DNA of 64,000 nt. It comes from Setoptus koraiensis (taxonomy: Eukaryota; Arthropoda). The stretch covers positions 434,001 to 498,000 of the forward strand of contig CM106586.1 of the NCBI GenBank assembly GCA_048013815.1, read 5' to 3'. Within the stretch, counting starts at the first letter, position 1; every line of letters starts with the position of its first letter. Both the position numbers and the translations under genes were made by a program. Of this stretch, positions 16,791 through 29,029 are shown one piece after another. A model generated the notes under the pieces. That model made no database searches, had not been told where the DNA came from, and saw only the letters and a list, made by a program, of their open reading frames with translations.

Positions 16791-18535
16791 CTAAGAGTCG
16801 TCCTCGACTTCTTGTTCGCATTTACTATCAATTGGTGCGGTGCTGGTGGTGAGCGCGTGTCTAGATTTATATTTTCGTACGCCAACCCAAGCCAGATAGG
16901 TTGCTATGCCCAGAGTAATCGCAGCAAACAGGACTTGCTGTGTTATGATCAGTGTTCCGATCACCATGTTCTCCTGTGCCTCCCACGCATGAGTGAGTTC
17001 ATCCAAATTCATTGGAGGGCTGAATTTGAACTTAACCAGTTCTACGAGTTCCCTTAACGGGGCGAGGTCTTCCTTAAGGTGAATTTGGCCGAATTCGTAG
17101 GTATGCCCCTCTATTATCACCGGCACGTTAATACCTAACTTGAATGGCTTCGTTGGACACGCGTAAGTTTGATTGTAGATGGATATTTTGTATGGGAAAC
17201 AGTAAACCACAATGCCATCGATATCTGGATAAACTTGTATTACGTCGCTAGGTGTTAGTTTCTCCCTGGCAATTTTCTTAGTGATCCGCCATTGATTTTC
17301 TTGTATTAAATTATCTATGCAGTTAGTGTGTGGGGATAGGTAGGCCATATCTCCATTTATCTCTAAGCCACCGTCGTGTGTAAGAATGGCGCACTTCTTT
17401 TCTGTATTAAATACAAATGTCCTAGGGCCGTTATACTCGATGATATCGTAATAAGAACCGTTTTCCCTGACTATCAGGAACGGTTTTACCTTCATAATCT
17501 TAAGTTTCTTGCTCATTAGGTTAATCGTGAACTCTAGCTCCGCCTGGCTCCTTAGTTCGTCTAATTTGCAGCTTATCGGCTTCCCCGAATTAAGCAGGCA
17601 TTCTCCTGAGCAATAGCTGTTGAGTGGAATAATGCTAAAAATTTGGGGATTGAGTATATCTCTCTGCCAATCTCTCCCGATTGATTCGAGCGAGAGTTTG
17701 AGCGTAGTCAGCCGCGCTATTGCGCTGGCGGTTTTCATTGTGGCGTCCGTATTGTAGTCAATATAACGGAACAGTGTTTGATTCACTTGATCGATTTTGA
17801 CTGCCAGATGTTTTAGTGAATTATCTTGTTCTGCCGCTGATGTTGTTAAATTTTTCATCAGTCCCTTAAGTACTTCCACTTCATTGGTGGCTGCGTTTTG
17901 TGCGGCGTCGATGGAATTAAATTTGACCTCATTTCTAATAGTCGTCGCCACCGTACCAAGAAAGCTCACCGCGAGACTGCCCATTACGAAGGCTGGTGCG
18001 AGTAGTAGCGGGACAATCCGTTTGTGCCGCAGATGTACATCATGTAAGACTGGAGACCTTTTCGAAATTTTGTGTTTGGTAGCGTAGTGTTCATTTAGTA
18101 GGTCTCGCATTTTTTCCACCAGTGGATCACCCTTTTTGACCATTAGTTTGTTGAATTCTTCTCTAATGCTGGCTAAGTCGTGGCTTTTGCTCTGGCGATT
18201 AATTGAAAGCTTGTCGGTAGTTTTGCCCCTTTGTATCTTGCAAAAACTGCGTAGCGGAATCTTCAGGTCCTCCTCGATTATCTGGTAGCAGAAATCTACG
18301 CTTCGTTCAATCGCTTCCTTGTTCCCCATCATCGAATCAGCTGATGTTTCACATGGGTTATCATAGTTGAGCACGACCACTGCTCGTTGATAACCCGTAA
18401 TTACGTTTTCTCCTGTCGGGCTGAATGTGACAAAATTTGTTAGAGTGAATGGGCCCTCCGCTATCACTCCTAACAGTGAAAGGAGGAGTATGATCACCTG
18501 CAGGATGTAGCCCAAATTTCCATACGTAAGTGTTT
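16791..18535 (-). pseudogene. Gypsy env
   Basis: Envelope glycoprotein fossil. After the integrase C-terminal region and an acidic Ser-rich linker comes a hydrophobic signal segment (GYILQVIILLLSLLGVIAEG), a Cys-bearing surface part, a dibasic cleavage site (LRHKR) followed at once by a fusion-peptide-like stretch (IVPLLLAPAFVMGSLAVSFL), a heptad-like ectodomain, several N-glycosylation sites and a C-terminal anchor (IITQQVLFAAITLGIATYLA) with a short tail. This plan is that of insect errantivirus env, which is related to baculovirus fusion proteins. Here env follows integrase in the same frame with no obvious separate start; errantiviruses usually express env from a spliced RNA. Confidence 0.85.
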
Positions 18536-18949
18536 GTGGGCGAGTTCTTATCCTCCCCGATCTTCTAGGAGTCATAGGGATCACTAAATTAGGGTTGGGT
18601 GCCGGAGTGTTTATAAGAGGAGTCGAATATGTCTCACTATCTGAGCTCTCCTCTTCAGAAGTGTCCAGGTGGGCTTCGTCATTTTGTGCTATCACATCGG
18701 AAGCGGCGTCGTAATCTCCAGAAGGGGAATCGTTAACTAGCTCCGTTGCGTCCGAATCTTCCTCGGTTTGCTCTTTCGATCTGTTTGGAATGGTTCTTTC
18801 GATGAGGTGGAGTTCCTCTTCGGAATCGTCGCTTAGGATTAACTCCTGTGATAGGTCTGCGTTTTGCGAGGTGCTCGGAACCTCTGCATTTGCCTGTGTC
18901 GCTCCGCCTGTGTCTTCTGGGGAGGTCATATTCGCCGTGTCTTGCTGAG

Positions 18950-21900
18950 AAATTTTTGTTTCGAAGATATGTCGTTCATGGAATTTCTTGATTCTTGATA
19001 CATGGACTGTGTCCCGTTTTGTCTTCCGCAAACCGACGCTCTCTACCTCATAGACGAGTGGGGATAATTGTCTTATAATTTTGAAGGGGCCTTTCCAACG
19101 ATGCAATAGTTCAGTCGATAAACCTATTTTACGGACAGGAGCAGAGACAAGCACCAGTTCATCGGGCTTGAATGTTGCTGTTCGCTTGTTTTTATCGTAG
19201 TTCAATTTTTGCTTATTCGAGGCTCTACGGTTATTCTGCTCCACTATTTCTCGCGCCTTCTCCATGAATCTGACCGTGTTTTGTATATATTGATCATGTT
19301 CCGCGATTCCAGTGGTTCTTATAGCGTAATTTAAGTCAAACGGTAGGACCAAATCCCTAGCATATACCAAGAAAGATGGTGCGAACCCAGTTGACTCGTG
19401 AACTGAAGTATTATAGGCCAACGTCAGGAATGGCAGGCTCATGTCCCAGTCGTCCTGGCGAAAATTAGTCTGTTTCGAGATCATCGTTGCGAATGTTTCA
19501 TTTGCCCGTTCCGTCAGGCCGTTGCATTGAGGATGGTATGACGTCGTTTTCAAATGTTTCGTCGATACCAGGGTGTAAATATCTTCCGCCAAGCGCGAGC
19601 AGAAGTTCGACCCTCTATCCGACAACAAACGAGACGGACTACCATGTCTACACACTATGTTGTCGATAAAAAATCTCGCGGTGTCCCAGGTAGTGGCTTT
19701 AGGCATCGCTTTGCATTCTACGTACTTAGTAAAATAGTCCGTAGCCAGGATTGTCCACTTGTTTTTACTGGAGGATTCCTTGAAAGGGCCCATCCGATAC
19801 CGACCATTTCAAAAGGCCCGCCGACGTTTATGGGAACCAGCTTTCCTGCTGAGAGTGTGGTAGGATGGTTCCTCGTTTGACAATTCTCGCAGCTCCGTAC
19901 GTATGATGAGACTAAATCGCCCATTTTGGGAAAAAAGTATCGCTGCGCTATCTTCTTTTCAGTTTTGAATCGTCCGAGGTGGCCCCCGATTGGGTCGTCG
20001 TGATAAGTTCGCAAGATTTCTTTGACTTTACTCTCTAGGACGCAAACAACCAGGTGGGGACCCGTCTCGGTCGATACTGCTTTGTGTAATAGTCCGTCTA
20101 TTAACACAAAGCCGTCAAGTTTTTCTGACAAGGCGCCTCCATCTGGAGACTCTAAATGTTCAATCTTCTCTTTGAAGTACTCGTCTTTTCGTTGCTCAGC
20201 TGCGAAATTGTCTAGTAACTCAGTGTCCACCGCACAACAATCGACTGGTTGTCTAGATAAGTAATCTGCATCCTCGTGGTGCTTTCCGCTTCTGTACTTC
20301 ACAACGAAATCGTGCCCTTGTAGATCCAATGCCCAGCGTATCAAGCGCGGGGGTAGCTGTTTTTTGTTCCTGATCCAGCACAGGGCGATGTGGTCTGACA
20401 CCACGGTGAATTTGCTTCCACTTAGGTAGTGGGACAGTTTCTTAATGGCCCACACCACTGCCAATAGCTCTTTTTCCGTGATTGAGTAGTTTAGTTCTGA
20501 TTTTTTTAGCGCTCTACTCAAGTAGTAGATTGGATGTAGGCCGTCGCGGAAGTCTTGAAGTAATATCGCTCCTATCCCATCATGACAAGCATCTGTCCTA
20601 AGTTCAAGAGGAAGATTTTCGTCGAAGTGTCGTAGGACAGGAAACTCACATAGTTTTCTCTTGATGGTCTCAAAAGCCAACTGCTCTGGTTCGCCCCAGC
20701 TAAATTTCCTGTCTTTCTTTGTTAGGTCATGCAAGGGCGATGCTATTTCCGAGAACGACTTAATGAACTTACGGTAATAGGAGCTAGACCATAAAAATTG
20801 TCTTACTTCCTTGATGTTTCTCGGCGGATGTTTTTCAGCGATTGCGGCCACCTTCGACGCGTCCATGGCGATTCCGTTGGCACTTATTATATGACCGAGA
20901 AATTGAATAATTTCCACCCCAAAGAGACATTTGGTTGGTTGCAATGTGAGACCGGCCGCTGATATTTCTGACAGTACGAGGAAAAGTGAGTTCGGGAAGC
21001 TGTCGAATGAGTCGCCGAAAACAATTATGTCATCCAAATAAACTAGGCAATGGCCATACTTCACACGAGCGAGTATGGTGTCCATGGCCCGCTGGAAGGT
21101 CGGTGGAGCATTCATAAGGCCGAACGACATCACCTTAAATTGATAAAGTCCGTCGTTAGTATTAAAGGCCGTCTTCTGTTGATCGATACCCCGCACTGGA
21201 ATCTGTAAGTAACCCGAGTTCATGTCTAGTGATGCGAAATACTTTGTGTTTGTTAAGGCACTCAGTAGGTCATCTATGTTGGGCAACGGATAGGTATCCC
21301 GCTCCGTTACCGCGTTGAGGGCCCTATAGTCAACACAGACCCTAGTTTTGCCATTTTTCTTCTTGACCAGTACTACCGGAGAACTCCAGGGTGAGTTAGA
21401 GGGTTCAATAATGCCCATTTCTAACCATTCGGCAATCTGATCTTGGATTTCGCGGCGCTGGGCCGGCGAATAGCGGTATGGGTTGTGCTTGACTGGGGTA
21501 CAGTCTTGAGTACGTATCGCGTGTTCTATTTGATCCGTTAACCCTAAACGATCATTGAAGGAGAATAAGTACTGAAACCCTCTGAGAAGATGTCTAAGTA
21601 ATTCTGTTTGTTCGTTGTCCAAACTGGCTCCAATTTTTAATGTTGCTTCTTTAGCAACATGTAGTTCTTTCAGTTCTGCTTCCACCATATTGACATTGAC
21701 TGCCACTGTCTTACGTTGGCCGTAATTCGTTGTTCGGTAACTGATGTCAGCTTGGCGTGGCGCACTCAAGAATAGTTCAGCTTTTTCGTAGTCTACTATG
21801 GCCCCTGAAGCCGCAGCAAAGTTGCTGCCCAGAAGGCCCTCATGCGACATGCTTTTGACAATGATCATGGTCATGATTATGCTATGGAAACTGCCGCTGG

Positions 21901-22170
21901 CCTTGTATTCTACCTTGACATCTACTTCTCCCGTGGTTTCTAGCACACTGTTGCCGACCCCAGAAATCTTGAACATTGTATACGGCCTACCTCTTATATT
22001 GAGTTTCTCGTATGTATCTTGCCTAATCAATGACACAGCTGAACCGGTGTCGAATAGGCAATCGAACTTCGTGTCTTGGATTTTTATCGGTAACATTATA
22101 AGGCTGTGGCGGTTAACGTCCTTAGTACGCCAGTTAGCGCTCGCACTACCGTTAGTGTGGTGAGTGCTTG
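18950..22170 (-). pseudogene. Gypsy pol: protease, RT, RNase H, integrase
   Basis: Landmarks in order: protease FDTGSAVSLI; RT entry (NPYRYSPAQRREIQDQI), LVYLDDIIVFGDS active site; RNase H RTDACHDGIGAILLQD and ITEKELLAVVWA; integrase zinc region GGHLGRFKTEKKI with CENC, then the core with DYFTKYVE and LLSDRGSNFCS and the TERANETFA block; and a GPFKII...HVSRIKKFH end region of the usual gypsy type. The frame is about whole, with about one break. The products copy the RNA and insert the cDNA. Confidence 0.9.
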
Positions 22171-22999
22171 GCGGTGATCCATAATTTGCTGGCAGTTCGT
22201 TGATGATCGCGTTTGTTTGTTGACTAAATTGGCAAAATCGTGCAACGTGTCCGAAACCCCCGCAATTATAGCATCTTGGTCTACCATCGAAGTTACGCGA
22301 GTTGTTGGATTGACTGAAGTTACGAGCTCTGTTCGGCATAAATGTAGGATTCCCTCTATTGTGAATGGTCAGGCCTGCAGTGGGTGTCTCGTTTGTGGTG
22401 TCTTTCTGCTTTTCCTTCTTTGCTCTAACTCTCGACTCGACTTTCTTGGCTATCTTCAGTAACGCGTCGTAGTTGATCACATCCGTACCCAACAACGCGT
22501 CTCCGTACTCTGGCCTCATGCCTTCAATCACTTTGTCGACGAAGTCGCTTATCTCCATGGTGGTGTCGACTCTGTGGGCCAAGTGTCTCTTGCTCGTTAT
22601 GTAATTCACCATCGATTCGTCTTCACCCTGTTTTCGTTCTTCGAACTTTCGTTGATTGTGCGACTTTTCGTCGCCATCCATGTAGTGGGCTAGTAATTTG
22701 TTCTTAGCCTGCTCCCAATTTATTGCCTTGCCGTCGATGTTTGAACCACTAATGTCGTCACGGAAAAATTCTCTTGCTGGTCCGCCCAAGTGAACTGGCA
22801 ACTTTTTCAATTTCGTTTCTGCTGACCAATTAAACGAATCAGCCAGAGTTTCGAAATCCGCCATCCAATTCACTATATCGTTTTCAGTATCGCCCTTAAA
22901 GGGAGGTAATCTTGTTGACGGAATCAGACCTGGCGAAATCTGAGAATCAGATTCCCCAGGCTCTGTCTTCTTCACTTCGGAAACGTCCTTATTGACCAT
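22170..22999 (-). pseudogene. Gypsy gag
   Basis: The frame starts MVNKDVSEVKK, shows the retrotransposon gag capsid region (PPFKGDTENDIVNWMADFE ... LLAHY ... RKQGEDESMVNYI) and ends in one zinc knuckle CYNCGGFGHVARFC (CX2CX4HX4C). It packages the RNA. It is continuous with protease, so gag and pol form one frame, which is common in Ty3/gypsy lineages. Confidence 0.85.
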
Positions 23000-24085
23000 T
23001 GTTAAGTATTAGAAAGAAATCCGCACAACAATTTGCAATAAAATTCTGCTCCGCGTTTGCTGCTACCGTGTTGTCGATGTAATACTTTCTATCGAGAGTG
23101 TCTTGGAGAACCAGGTTTGACCACTGAGTCTTTCTCAAAAAACGATTGATTGATTTTTCTTCCCAGTAAAATAGTTCGTTAGAGCGGAGAAAAACTTCAC
23201 TAATCGCAGAGTTCAGTTTTTCTTCACCAAGGATTCTCTGCTTAAATAGTATTACAATCAGGAATAAGTACCTAAGGCTTTGTTTGACCGCTTCAATTCT
23301 GTTTGCCGGAGTATTATTTTCTAACTTCTTTAATGTCTGGAAATACGTAACTACTGTTAACAAATTTATGGATGGAACTGAAAGCACTCGCTCGTTGTAT
23401 CTGCTGTGTCCTGAGAAGTTGAAAGCCAACTTGAGCTAGCGAACCACGGGCTATCAGGACTGAATGGGTTGCTGATAAATTCACCTAAAGTTTGGACTTC
23501 TGATGTGGGGCAGTATCCTAGTAATTCGTTCAGTTTCTCTACCTCTCTGTCTGAGATCTCAGAAACTAGGGATAACTCTAGCTCACTATCTGATATCTCG
23601 CTTAAGTCTAGTTCACTCTTGTTCGCCTCTACTGGGTTTGCTTCGGTCTTATCCGGGGAAGTGTTGTGCCCCGTGGGAACGATATTTCTTACAAATTCTT
23701 CTTTGAGTTGTCTGGCGCGCTCAATGCTTCTGAAGAAAAATCTGTCGTTGTAGAACAACTGTTGTTCGTCTATGCAATATAGTTCGAGTGTTCTTACTTT
23801 CTCTTGGTCGATGGACCGATATGCTACTTTCTTTATTGTTTTTATGTCAAGTTCATTCACTTGGTTGAGTAAGTTATAGAGTGTCTGCTTTTCTCGTGTT
23901 TCCAAGCTTGTATCTTCAGGGTTAGCCAGGCACTTAAGTTCAATCACTGACAGAACGATTTCTGTTTGGTTTATCGACTTCGAAATTAATGTACCGAGCG
24001 GGTGTTCGACGCTCTGTCGTAACAAGCTTATTTTCTGTTCGAGGTTCGCGGTATAAATCTTGAGGTAATCTTCCATGTATCGCAC
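22989..24085 (-). pseudogene. Two small frames upstream of gypsy gag
   Basis: About 24085-23366 encodes a 239-residue acidic, helical protein (MRYMEDYLKIYTANLEQKIS...) with an acidic/Ser stretch ELDLSEISDSELELS. About 23429-22989 encodes a 146-residue protein (MAFNFSGHSRYNERVL...) that overlaps the start of gag by a few bases. Neither resembles gag, protease or a known accessory protein that I can name. Extra frames between the 5' LTR and gag are uncommon in errantivirus-like elements. Confidence 0.55.
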
Positions 24086-24183
24086 GGCTTATCTCGAGTA
24101 TCACTGGGCACAGTTATATTATATTTTTTTTTTTCCTCTTTTAGGAAAAGTTTGCGAACTTTCATCCACCCGTTGACGCCAAT

Positions 24184-24511
24184 TGAGACGGGACGCGGCC
24201 CGACTTACTTCTCTCTATCAAAACTCAATGACTTTCTTCAAACAAATCACACAATTAACACTATCAAGATGATTGCACACAAAGGACTTAACTAGCAAAC
24301 ACAACGCACGCTTTGTTTATTGCTTAGCACAAGAACAAGATGTCCTTTTCATTGTGTTGCTCCTCTTTATATAATCATTTGTGGCTGTTTTATCGGCTTC
24401 ATCTTATGATGACGATTATCGTGACGTAACGGCTATCGTCATCATAAGATGGTCGTCATCAGTTTCCCACGCCAAGATGGTGGCTACCGCTATGTGGCTA
24501 CCACCGTTACA
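24184..24511 (-). repeat. Gypsy 5' LTR
   Basis: It matches 16446-16774 at all but about ten positions. It has the same TG...CA ends on the minus strand. A TATATAA motif lies near 24368. Confidence 0.9.
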
Positions 24512-24513
24512 AT

Positions 24514-25013
24514 NNNNNNNNNNNNNNNNNNNNNNNNNNNNNNNNNNNNNNNNNNNNNNNNNNNNNNNNNNNNNNNNNNNNNNNNNNNNNNNNNNNNNNN
24601 NNNNNNNNNNNNNNNNNNNNNNNNNNNNNNNNNNNNNNNNNNNNNNNNNNNNNNNNNNNNNNNNNNNNNNNNNNNNNNNNNNNNNNNNNNNNNNNNNNNN
24701 NNNNNNNNNNNNNNNNNNNNNNNNNNNNNNNNNNNNNNNNNNNNNNNNNNNNNNNNNNNNNNNNNNNNNNNNNNNNNNNNNNNNNNNNNNNNNNNNNNNN
24801 NNNNNNNNNNNNNNNNNNNNNNNNNNNNNNNNNNNNNNNNNNNNNNNNNNNNNNNNNNNNNNNNNNNNNNNNNNNNNNNNNNNNNNNNNNNNNNNNNNNN
24901 NNNNNNNNNNNNNNNNNNNNNNNNNNNNNNNNNNNNNNNNNNNNNNNNNNNNNNNNNNNNNNNNNNNNNNNNNNNNNNNNNNNNNNNNNNNNNNNNNNNN
25001 NNNNNNNNNNNNN
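24514..25013. other. Assembly gap (500 N)
   Basis: Exactly 500 N. It begins two bases after the gypsy LTR and ends in E satellite, so it hides the right copy of the gypsy target duplication and some satellite. Confidence 0.99.
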
Positions 25014-25925
25014 CCGAACACTGACCACCAAACATCAAACGAGCAGATGGAACTGTCATCAGAAAATCGAATTTTCAATTTCGAATTTCGAAGTTCAAGT
25101 GTGACCATCGAACTTCGAAATGTTACCACCGAACTTCGAATTGTGACCATCGAACTCCGGCAGAGAAGCTGAGACTATCATCAGAAAATCGAATTTTCAA
25201 TTTCGAATTTCGAATTGTTACCACCGAACTTCGAAATGTGACCATCGAACTCCGACCCCTGAACACTGACAATCGAACATCGAACGAGCAGATGAAACTA
25301 TCATCAGGAATTCGAATTTTCAATTTCGAATTTCGGAGTTCGAAATGTGACCATCGAACTTCGAATTGTCACCAGCGAACTTCGAATTGTGACCATCGAA
25401 CTCTGTACAAGTACCTGAAACTCGTATCGGAAATTCGAATTTTAAATTTCGAATTTCGAAGTTCGAAATGTGACCATCGAACTTCGAATGATCACCACCG
25501 AACTTCGAATTGTGACCATCGAACTCCGACAGAGCAGATGAAACTATCATCAGAAAATCGAATTTTCAATTTCGAATTTCGAAATGTGACCATCGAACTC
25601 TGACCATCGAACTCTGACCATCGAACTTCGATGAAGCAGATGAAACTATCATCGGAAATTCGAATTTTCAATTTCGAATTTCGAAGTTCGAAATGTGACC
25701 ATCGGATTCTGACCATCGAACTAAGAACACTGACCAACGAACTCTGAACGAGCAGATGAAACTGTCAACAGGAATTCGAATTTTAATTTCAAATTTCGAA
25801 GTTCGAAATGTGACCATCGAACATTGACCAGCGAACACTGAACCACGAACATCGAACGAGCAGCTTATACTATCATCAGAATTCGAATTTTAAATTTCGA
25901 AAACCGAATTGTCATCACCGAACTT
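25014..25925 (+). repeat. E-family satellite (TTCGAA-rich)
   Basis: Tandem units of about 95-130 bp. Each unit has an AT-rich block (CATCAGAAATTCGAATTTTC, then AATTTCGAATTTCGAAGTTC) followed by a variable number of short GACCATCGAACTCT blocks and a spacer such as GAACGAGCAGATGAAACT. It belongs to the E element that starts at 16117. The same satellite occurs at 26270-26720, 32150-33690, 39130-40750 and 52270-53690. Long frames across it are artefacts. Confidence 0.9.
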
Positions 25926-26157
25926 TTCACAAATTCGACCAAGTCAAATCTACATAGGATTGCATACGAAATATTTCCGAGTGAAGCGAAAATAGACTAA
26001 GTCGAATCTCCATAAGAATACATGTGTAATGTTGAGGAGAATTTCAGGATTTTCACAAATTTGACTAAGCCAGACCTCCATAGGGTTACATAGTCACGTG
26101 AATAGATTAGCAATAAACACCAAACCAATAGCAACTTAATTAAAATTAAGCGCTTAA

Positions 26158-27060
26158 AATACCCAAAATACCCAGATCGGAACTACGCCCAGGTCGCTAC
26201 AACAGCCTACAAGTTCTTCAAATTTCTATCGCAGCATGATACACATGTTGATTGCCCACCACTACCGAAATCTGATCATCGAACTTCAACGAAGCAGATG
26301 AAACCCTTATCAGAAATTTGAATTTTCAATTTCGAATTTCGAAGTTCGGAGTTCGAATTGTGACCATCGAACTCTGACCCCCGAACTCTGAACATCGAAC
26401 TCCGACCATCGAACTCCGGCAGAGCAGATGAAACTATCATCAGAAAATCGAATTTTCAATTTTGAATTTCGAAGTTCGAATTGTGACCATCGAACTCTGA
26501 CCATGGAACTACGACCATCGAACTTCGACGAAGCAGCTGAATCTCATTTCAGAAAATCAAATTTTCAATTTCCAATTTCGAAGTTCGAAATTCGAATTGT
26601 CACCACCGAACTCTGACCATAGAACTAAGAACACTGAACCACTAACTTCGAACTAGCAGCTGAAACTCCCATGAGAAATTCGAATTTTCAATTTTGAAGT
26701 TCGATTTGTCACCACCGAGCTCCTCACAAATTCGACCTAGTCAAATCTCCATAGGATTGCATACGAAATATTTTCGAGTAAAGCGATAATAGACCAAGTC
26801 AAATCTACATCGGAATACATGTGTAATATCTAGCAGGATTCTCACAAATTTGACTAAGTCAAACCTCCATAGGATTACATAGTCACGTGAATAAACCTAG
26901 TCATCATCACCACCCCAATAGCAGCTTAATTAAAATTAAGCGCTAAAAAGCACTGATTTGTTCTACCCACGTGAATAAACGTAGCACCCAGACCCATCCC
27001 AATAGCTACTTAATTAAAATTAAGCGCTAATAATGTATATGATATTTATTTAATTAAGCG
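26158..27060 (+). mobile_element. E-derived sequence with two further right ends
   Basis: After a short M-element tip (26158-26208) comes more E material: a piece CTATCGCAGCATGATACACA shared with E5, satellite (26270-26720), the right-end module (26725-26930), then CTTAATTAAAATTAAGCGCT at about 26929-26948 and again near 27009-27028, then a decayed ATTTAATTAAGCG near 27046-27058. Successive right ends 60-80 bases apart suggest repeated insertion near, or slippage at, the E right end. Confidence 0.6.
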
Positions 27061-27347
27061 TAGACAGGAACGAATTTTACTCCCTGTGCGCTCGCCTTAA
27101 CTAGGCGACGCGTAGCGTCGAGCGCACAGGGATGCGGAGCGTTACAAGCTCATACAATGTATGTGATATCTGATCACATGTGCCCATACAGTACGTGGCA
27201 TTTTCGAAACTGTTCTCACCAGGATGAATTCTTGAAACTTCCTAGAGACAGCTAGCACTTTTCACTACTTTATAAACTGTCCAAACCTCCAAGATCATTC
27301 ACTGGAAAAATTAAGCGCTCTTATACTGGTATAATCAGTATAACTTG
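27061..27347 (-). mobile_element. Short E-family A1 element
   Basis: The outer end, read inward from the right, is CAAGTTATACTGATTATACC (27347 downward), then AGAGCGCTTAATTTTTCCAG, identical in type to 930 and 56162. It keeps only about 290 bp: the A1 left-end region (TTCTAGAAACAG-type sequence is lost) plus a T-shaped palindrome at 27081-27132. It is inserted in the env-like region of copia #2. Confidence 0.6.
27081..27132. other. T-shaped (three-way junction) palindrome
   Basis: An outer stem of 14 perfect pairs (TCCCTGTGCGCTCG at 27081-27094 with CGAGCGCACAGGGA at 27119-27132) encloses two small arms: GCC-TTAACTA-GGC (27094-27106) and GACGC-GTA-GCGTC (27107-27119). End bases are shared between arms, so either the outer stem or the arms give up a pair. 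I see no relative of it elsewhere in the window. Confidence 0.8.
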
Positions 27348-27820
27348 TTTCGTTCGAGTTGATGAATATTGTCTTCATATCATCCAATTGCTTTTCTGGT
27401 CTTAGGTGCATATCTAAGACAACTTGAGTCTTTCTACTTGTATCCATATCGTTCAGCGTTCTCGATATAGTGGCAACAACAGCACTTAGAGCAGCTACAG
27501 CTATTGCAGCAACTCCTACATTCTTCTTAACTTTGTTCGATGTACAAATGTCATTCATTTTGTCACCGACCACCTTCTGGAATACATCCTCGCATGTTGT
27601 GGTCATGATTTTATTCATCATATAAATGTCGGTGACATTTCCGAATGAAATTGTGCACGGACTCTTGAATTGCAGGTCTAATTTCACATTCATTTGGCCT
27701 TTTATATGTTTTATTGGCGTCTTGTGCCACAAAACTAAATCTTCCATGGCCATCTCGGACATTTCGGCCGATGAGTTGGCTGTCAGGGCTAGGCATAGAA
27801 GAGAATATAACCCAATAAGT
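27348..27820 (-). pseudogene. copia #2 env-like region
   Basis: It follows RNase H in the same frame: a hydrophobic leader (LIKLIGLYSLLCLALTANS) resembling a signal peptide, a Cys-bearing part (CTISF, TTCEDVFQKVV, NDICTS), then a small-residue hydrophobic segment (VGVAAIAVAALSAVVATI) that recalls a fusion peptide or membrane segment, and NETS. The spacing CEDVFQK matches CNELFQK in the env-like region of copia #1, so both derive from one ancestor. The C-terminal half is lost to the E insertion. Confidence 0.65.
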
Positions 27821-29029
27821 TTGATTAGGGTCATATTCTTCTTCTTGCCTAACACCTTCGTCATTATATCAGCTTTTTGTTCTTCACTTTTTATGTGTTC
27901 GACTTCAAATATTTTCTTTTTGAATGAATCTTTTAGATGGTGATATCTAACATCTATATGTTTGCTTCTCTTACTGAACTCGTCGCTTGATATCAATTTA
28001 ATTGTCGATTGATTATCTATGAAAATTTTTGGACAGGACTGGTCTAATTCAAGTTCTTCTAACACTGATGAACACCATATGAGTTCTTTGGCTGCATCGC
28101 TAGCGGCTATATATTCCGCTTCACAGCTGCTTAAAACCACAATATCTTTGTCGTTTCGATTTGTAGACTATAGGGCCTCCAGACAAGTACATAAGTAGGC
28201 CACTTATAGACTTCCTGTCTGTGACACTTCCCGCCCAGTCGGAGTCTTTGTAAACATTAAGTTGCAGTTGATCTAGTTTCTGATATTTCAGACAGTAATC
28301 TCTTGTTGTGGAGAGATATCTCAGCAGGTGACGAGCTGCCACCCAGTTTTTTTCGTACGGAGAGTTGATGAATCTAGCCAATAGATTCACTGCGAACGTG
28401 ATATCTGGTCTAGACACACAAGCAACATAGTTGAGGCACCCAATTAATTGTCGGTATGGTGCCTCACTAAAAGTGTCTAGATCAGATACGCTGTGAAGAT
28501 TATTTGGGTCAATAATTGGCGTGTAGCAGGGCGAATGTTGTGTCGTACCATATTTGACACAAATCAATTCAGTGTAGCCTCTTTGATGGGCTACAACCAT
28601 TCCATCATCAAACGACAATTCGTAGCCAACAAAGTTATGTAACTCAATAATTTTGATCTCGATTGATTTACTGATTTCATCAATAAACAACTTAGATACA
28701 GTCTTATCTGAAGAGGCCACCAGGCCGTCATCGACATACAGAACCATATACAATGGCTTGTTCATGAAAATATACGCAAGGATCTGAAAATATAGGACGT
28801 ATTTTCAGATCACCTACGATCTGATTGAATCTTTTCCTCCAGCAGAGAGGGGCCTGTTTCAATCCATACAAGGCCTTGTTCAATTTTAGCATGTGGTATT
28901 TGTCACACTCCACTCCCTCTGGTGTTTCTATGTAGATGTCCTCTTCAAGGATGCCGTTAAGAAACGCAGTCTTGACGTCAAACTGTACCACCGAGAGGTT
29001 GAGTTGAGCTATAATAGAGAAGAAAATTT
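27820..29029 (-). pseudogene. copia #2 RT (3' part) and RNase H
   Basis: Visible blocks: VQFDVKTAFLNGILEEDIYI, LYGLKQAP, the active-site LYVDDGLVASS, SRPDITFAVNLLARF, then RNase H KDSDWAGSVTDRKS, VLSSCEAEYIAAS and IDNQSTIKL. Fossil; several breaks. Confidence 0.85.

Larger units (their letters stand above)
16446..24511 (-). mobile_element. Ty3/gypsy retroelement with env, errantivirus-like (fossil, nearly whole)
   Basis: About 8.1 kb between two LTRs of 329 and 328 bp that differ at roughly ten positions by eye, so the insertion is fairly recent. Minus-strand order: LTR, leader, two small frames, gag with a zinc knuckle, protease, RT, RNase H, integrase, env, LTR. It is inserted in the satellite of an E element; ATAT precedes the left LTR and AT follows the right before the gap, compatible with a 4-bp duplication. 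It looks nearly whole, with about one break in the coding part. The sequence after the internal LTR edge (TGGCGTCAACGGG) is a candidate primer-binding site. Confidence 0.9.
16117..26157 (+). mobile_element. E-family element with satellite, split by the gypsy element and a gap
   Basis: The left end CAAGTAATACTGATCAAATC starts at 16117 and is followed by AGCGCTTAATTTTTC, then GACAAGTATTGTTGAAGGAT, shared with the elements at 39038 and 42079. Satellite starts at about 16225, is broken at 16446 by the gypsy LTR, resumes after the gap at 25014 and gives way at about 25925 to the family's right-end module (CACAAATTTGACTAAG ... AGTCACGTGAATA), ending CTTAATTAAAATTAAGCGCT at about 26157. Immediately right is a 50-base tip of an M element (to 26208). 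Confidence 0.65.

Noticed and set aside
25240-25600. Heat-shock-element arrays in the satellite (GAA/TTC pattern)
   Set aside because: The spacing between GAA and TTC is mostly 0-1 or 3, not the required two bases, so the pattern is only the TTCGAA palindrome.
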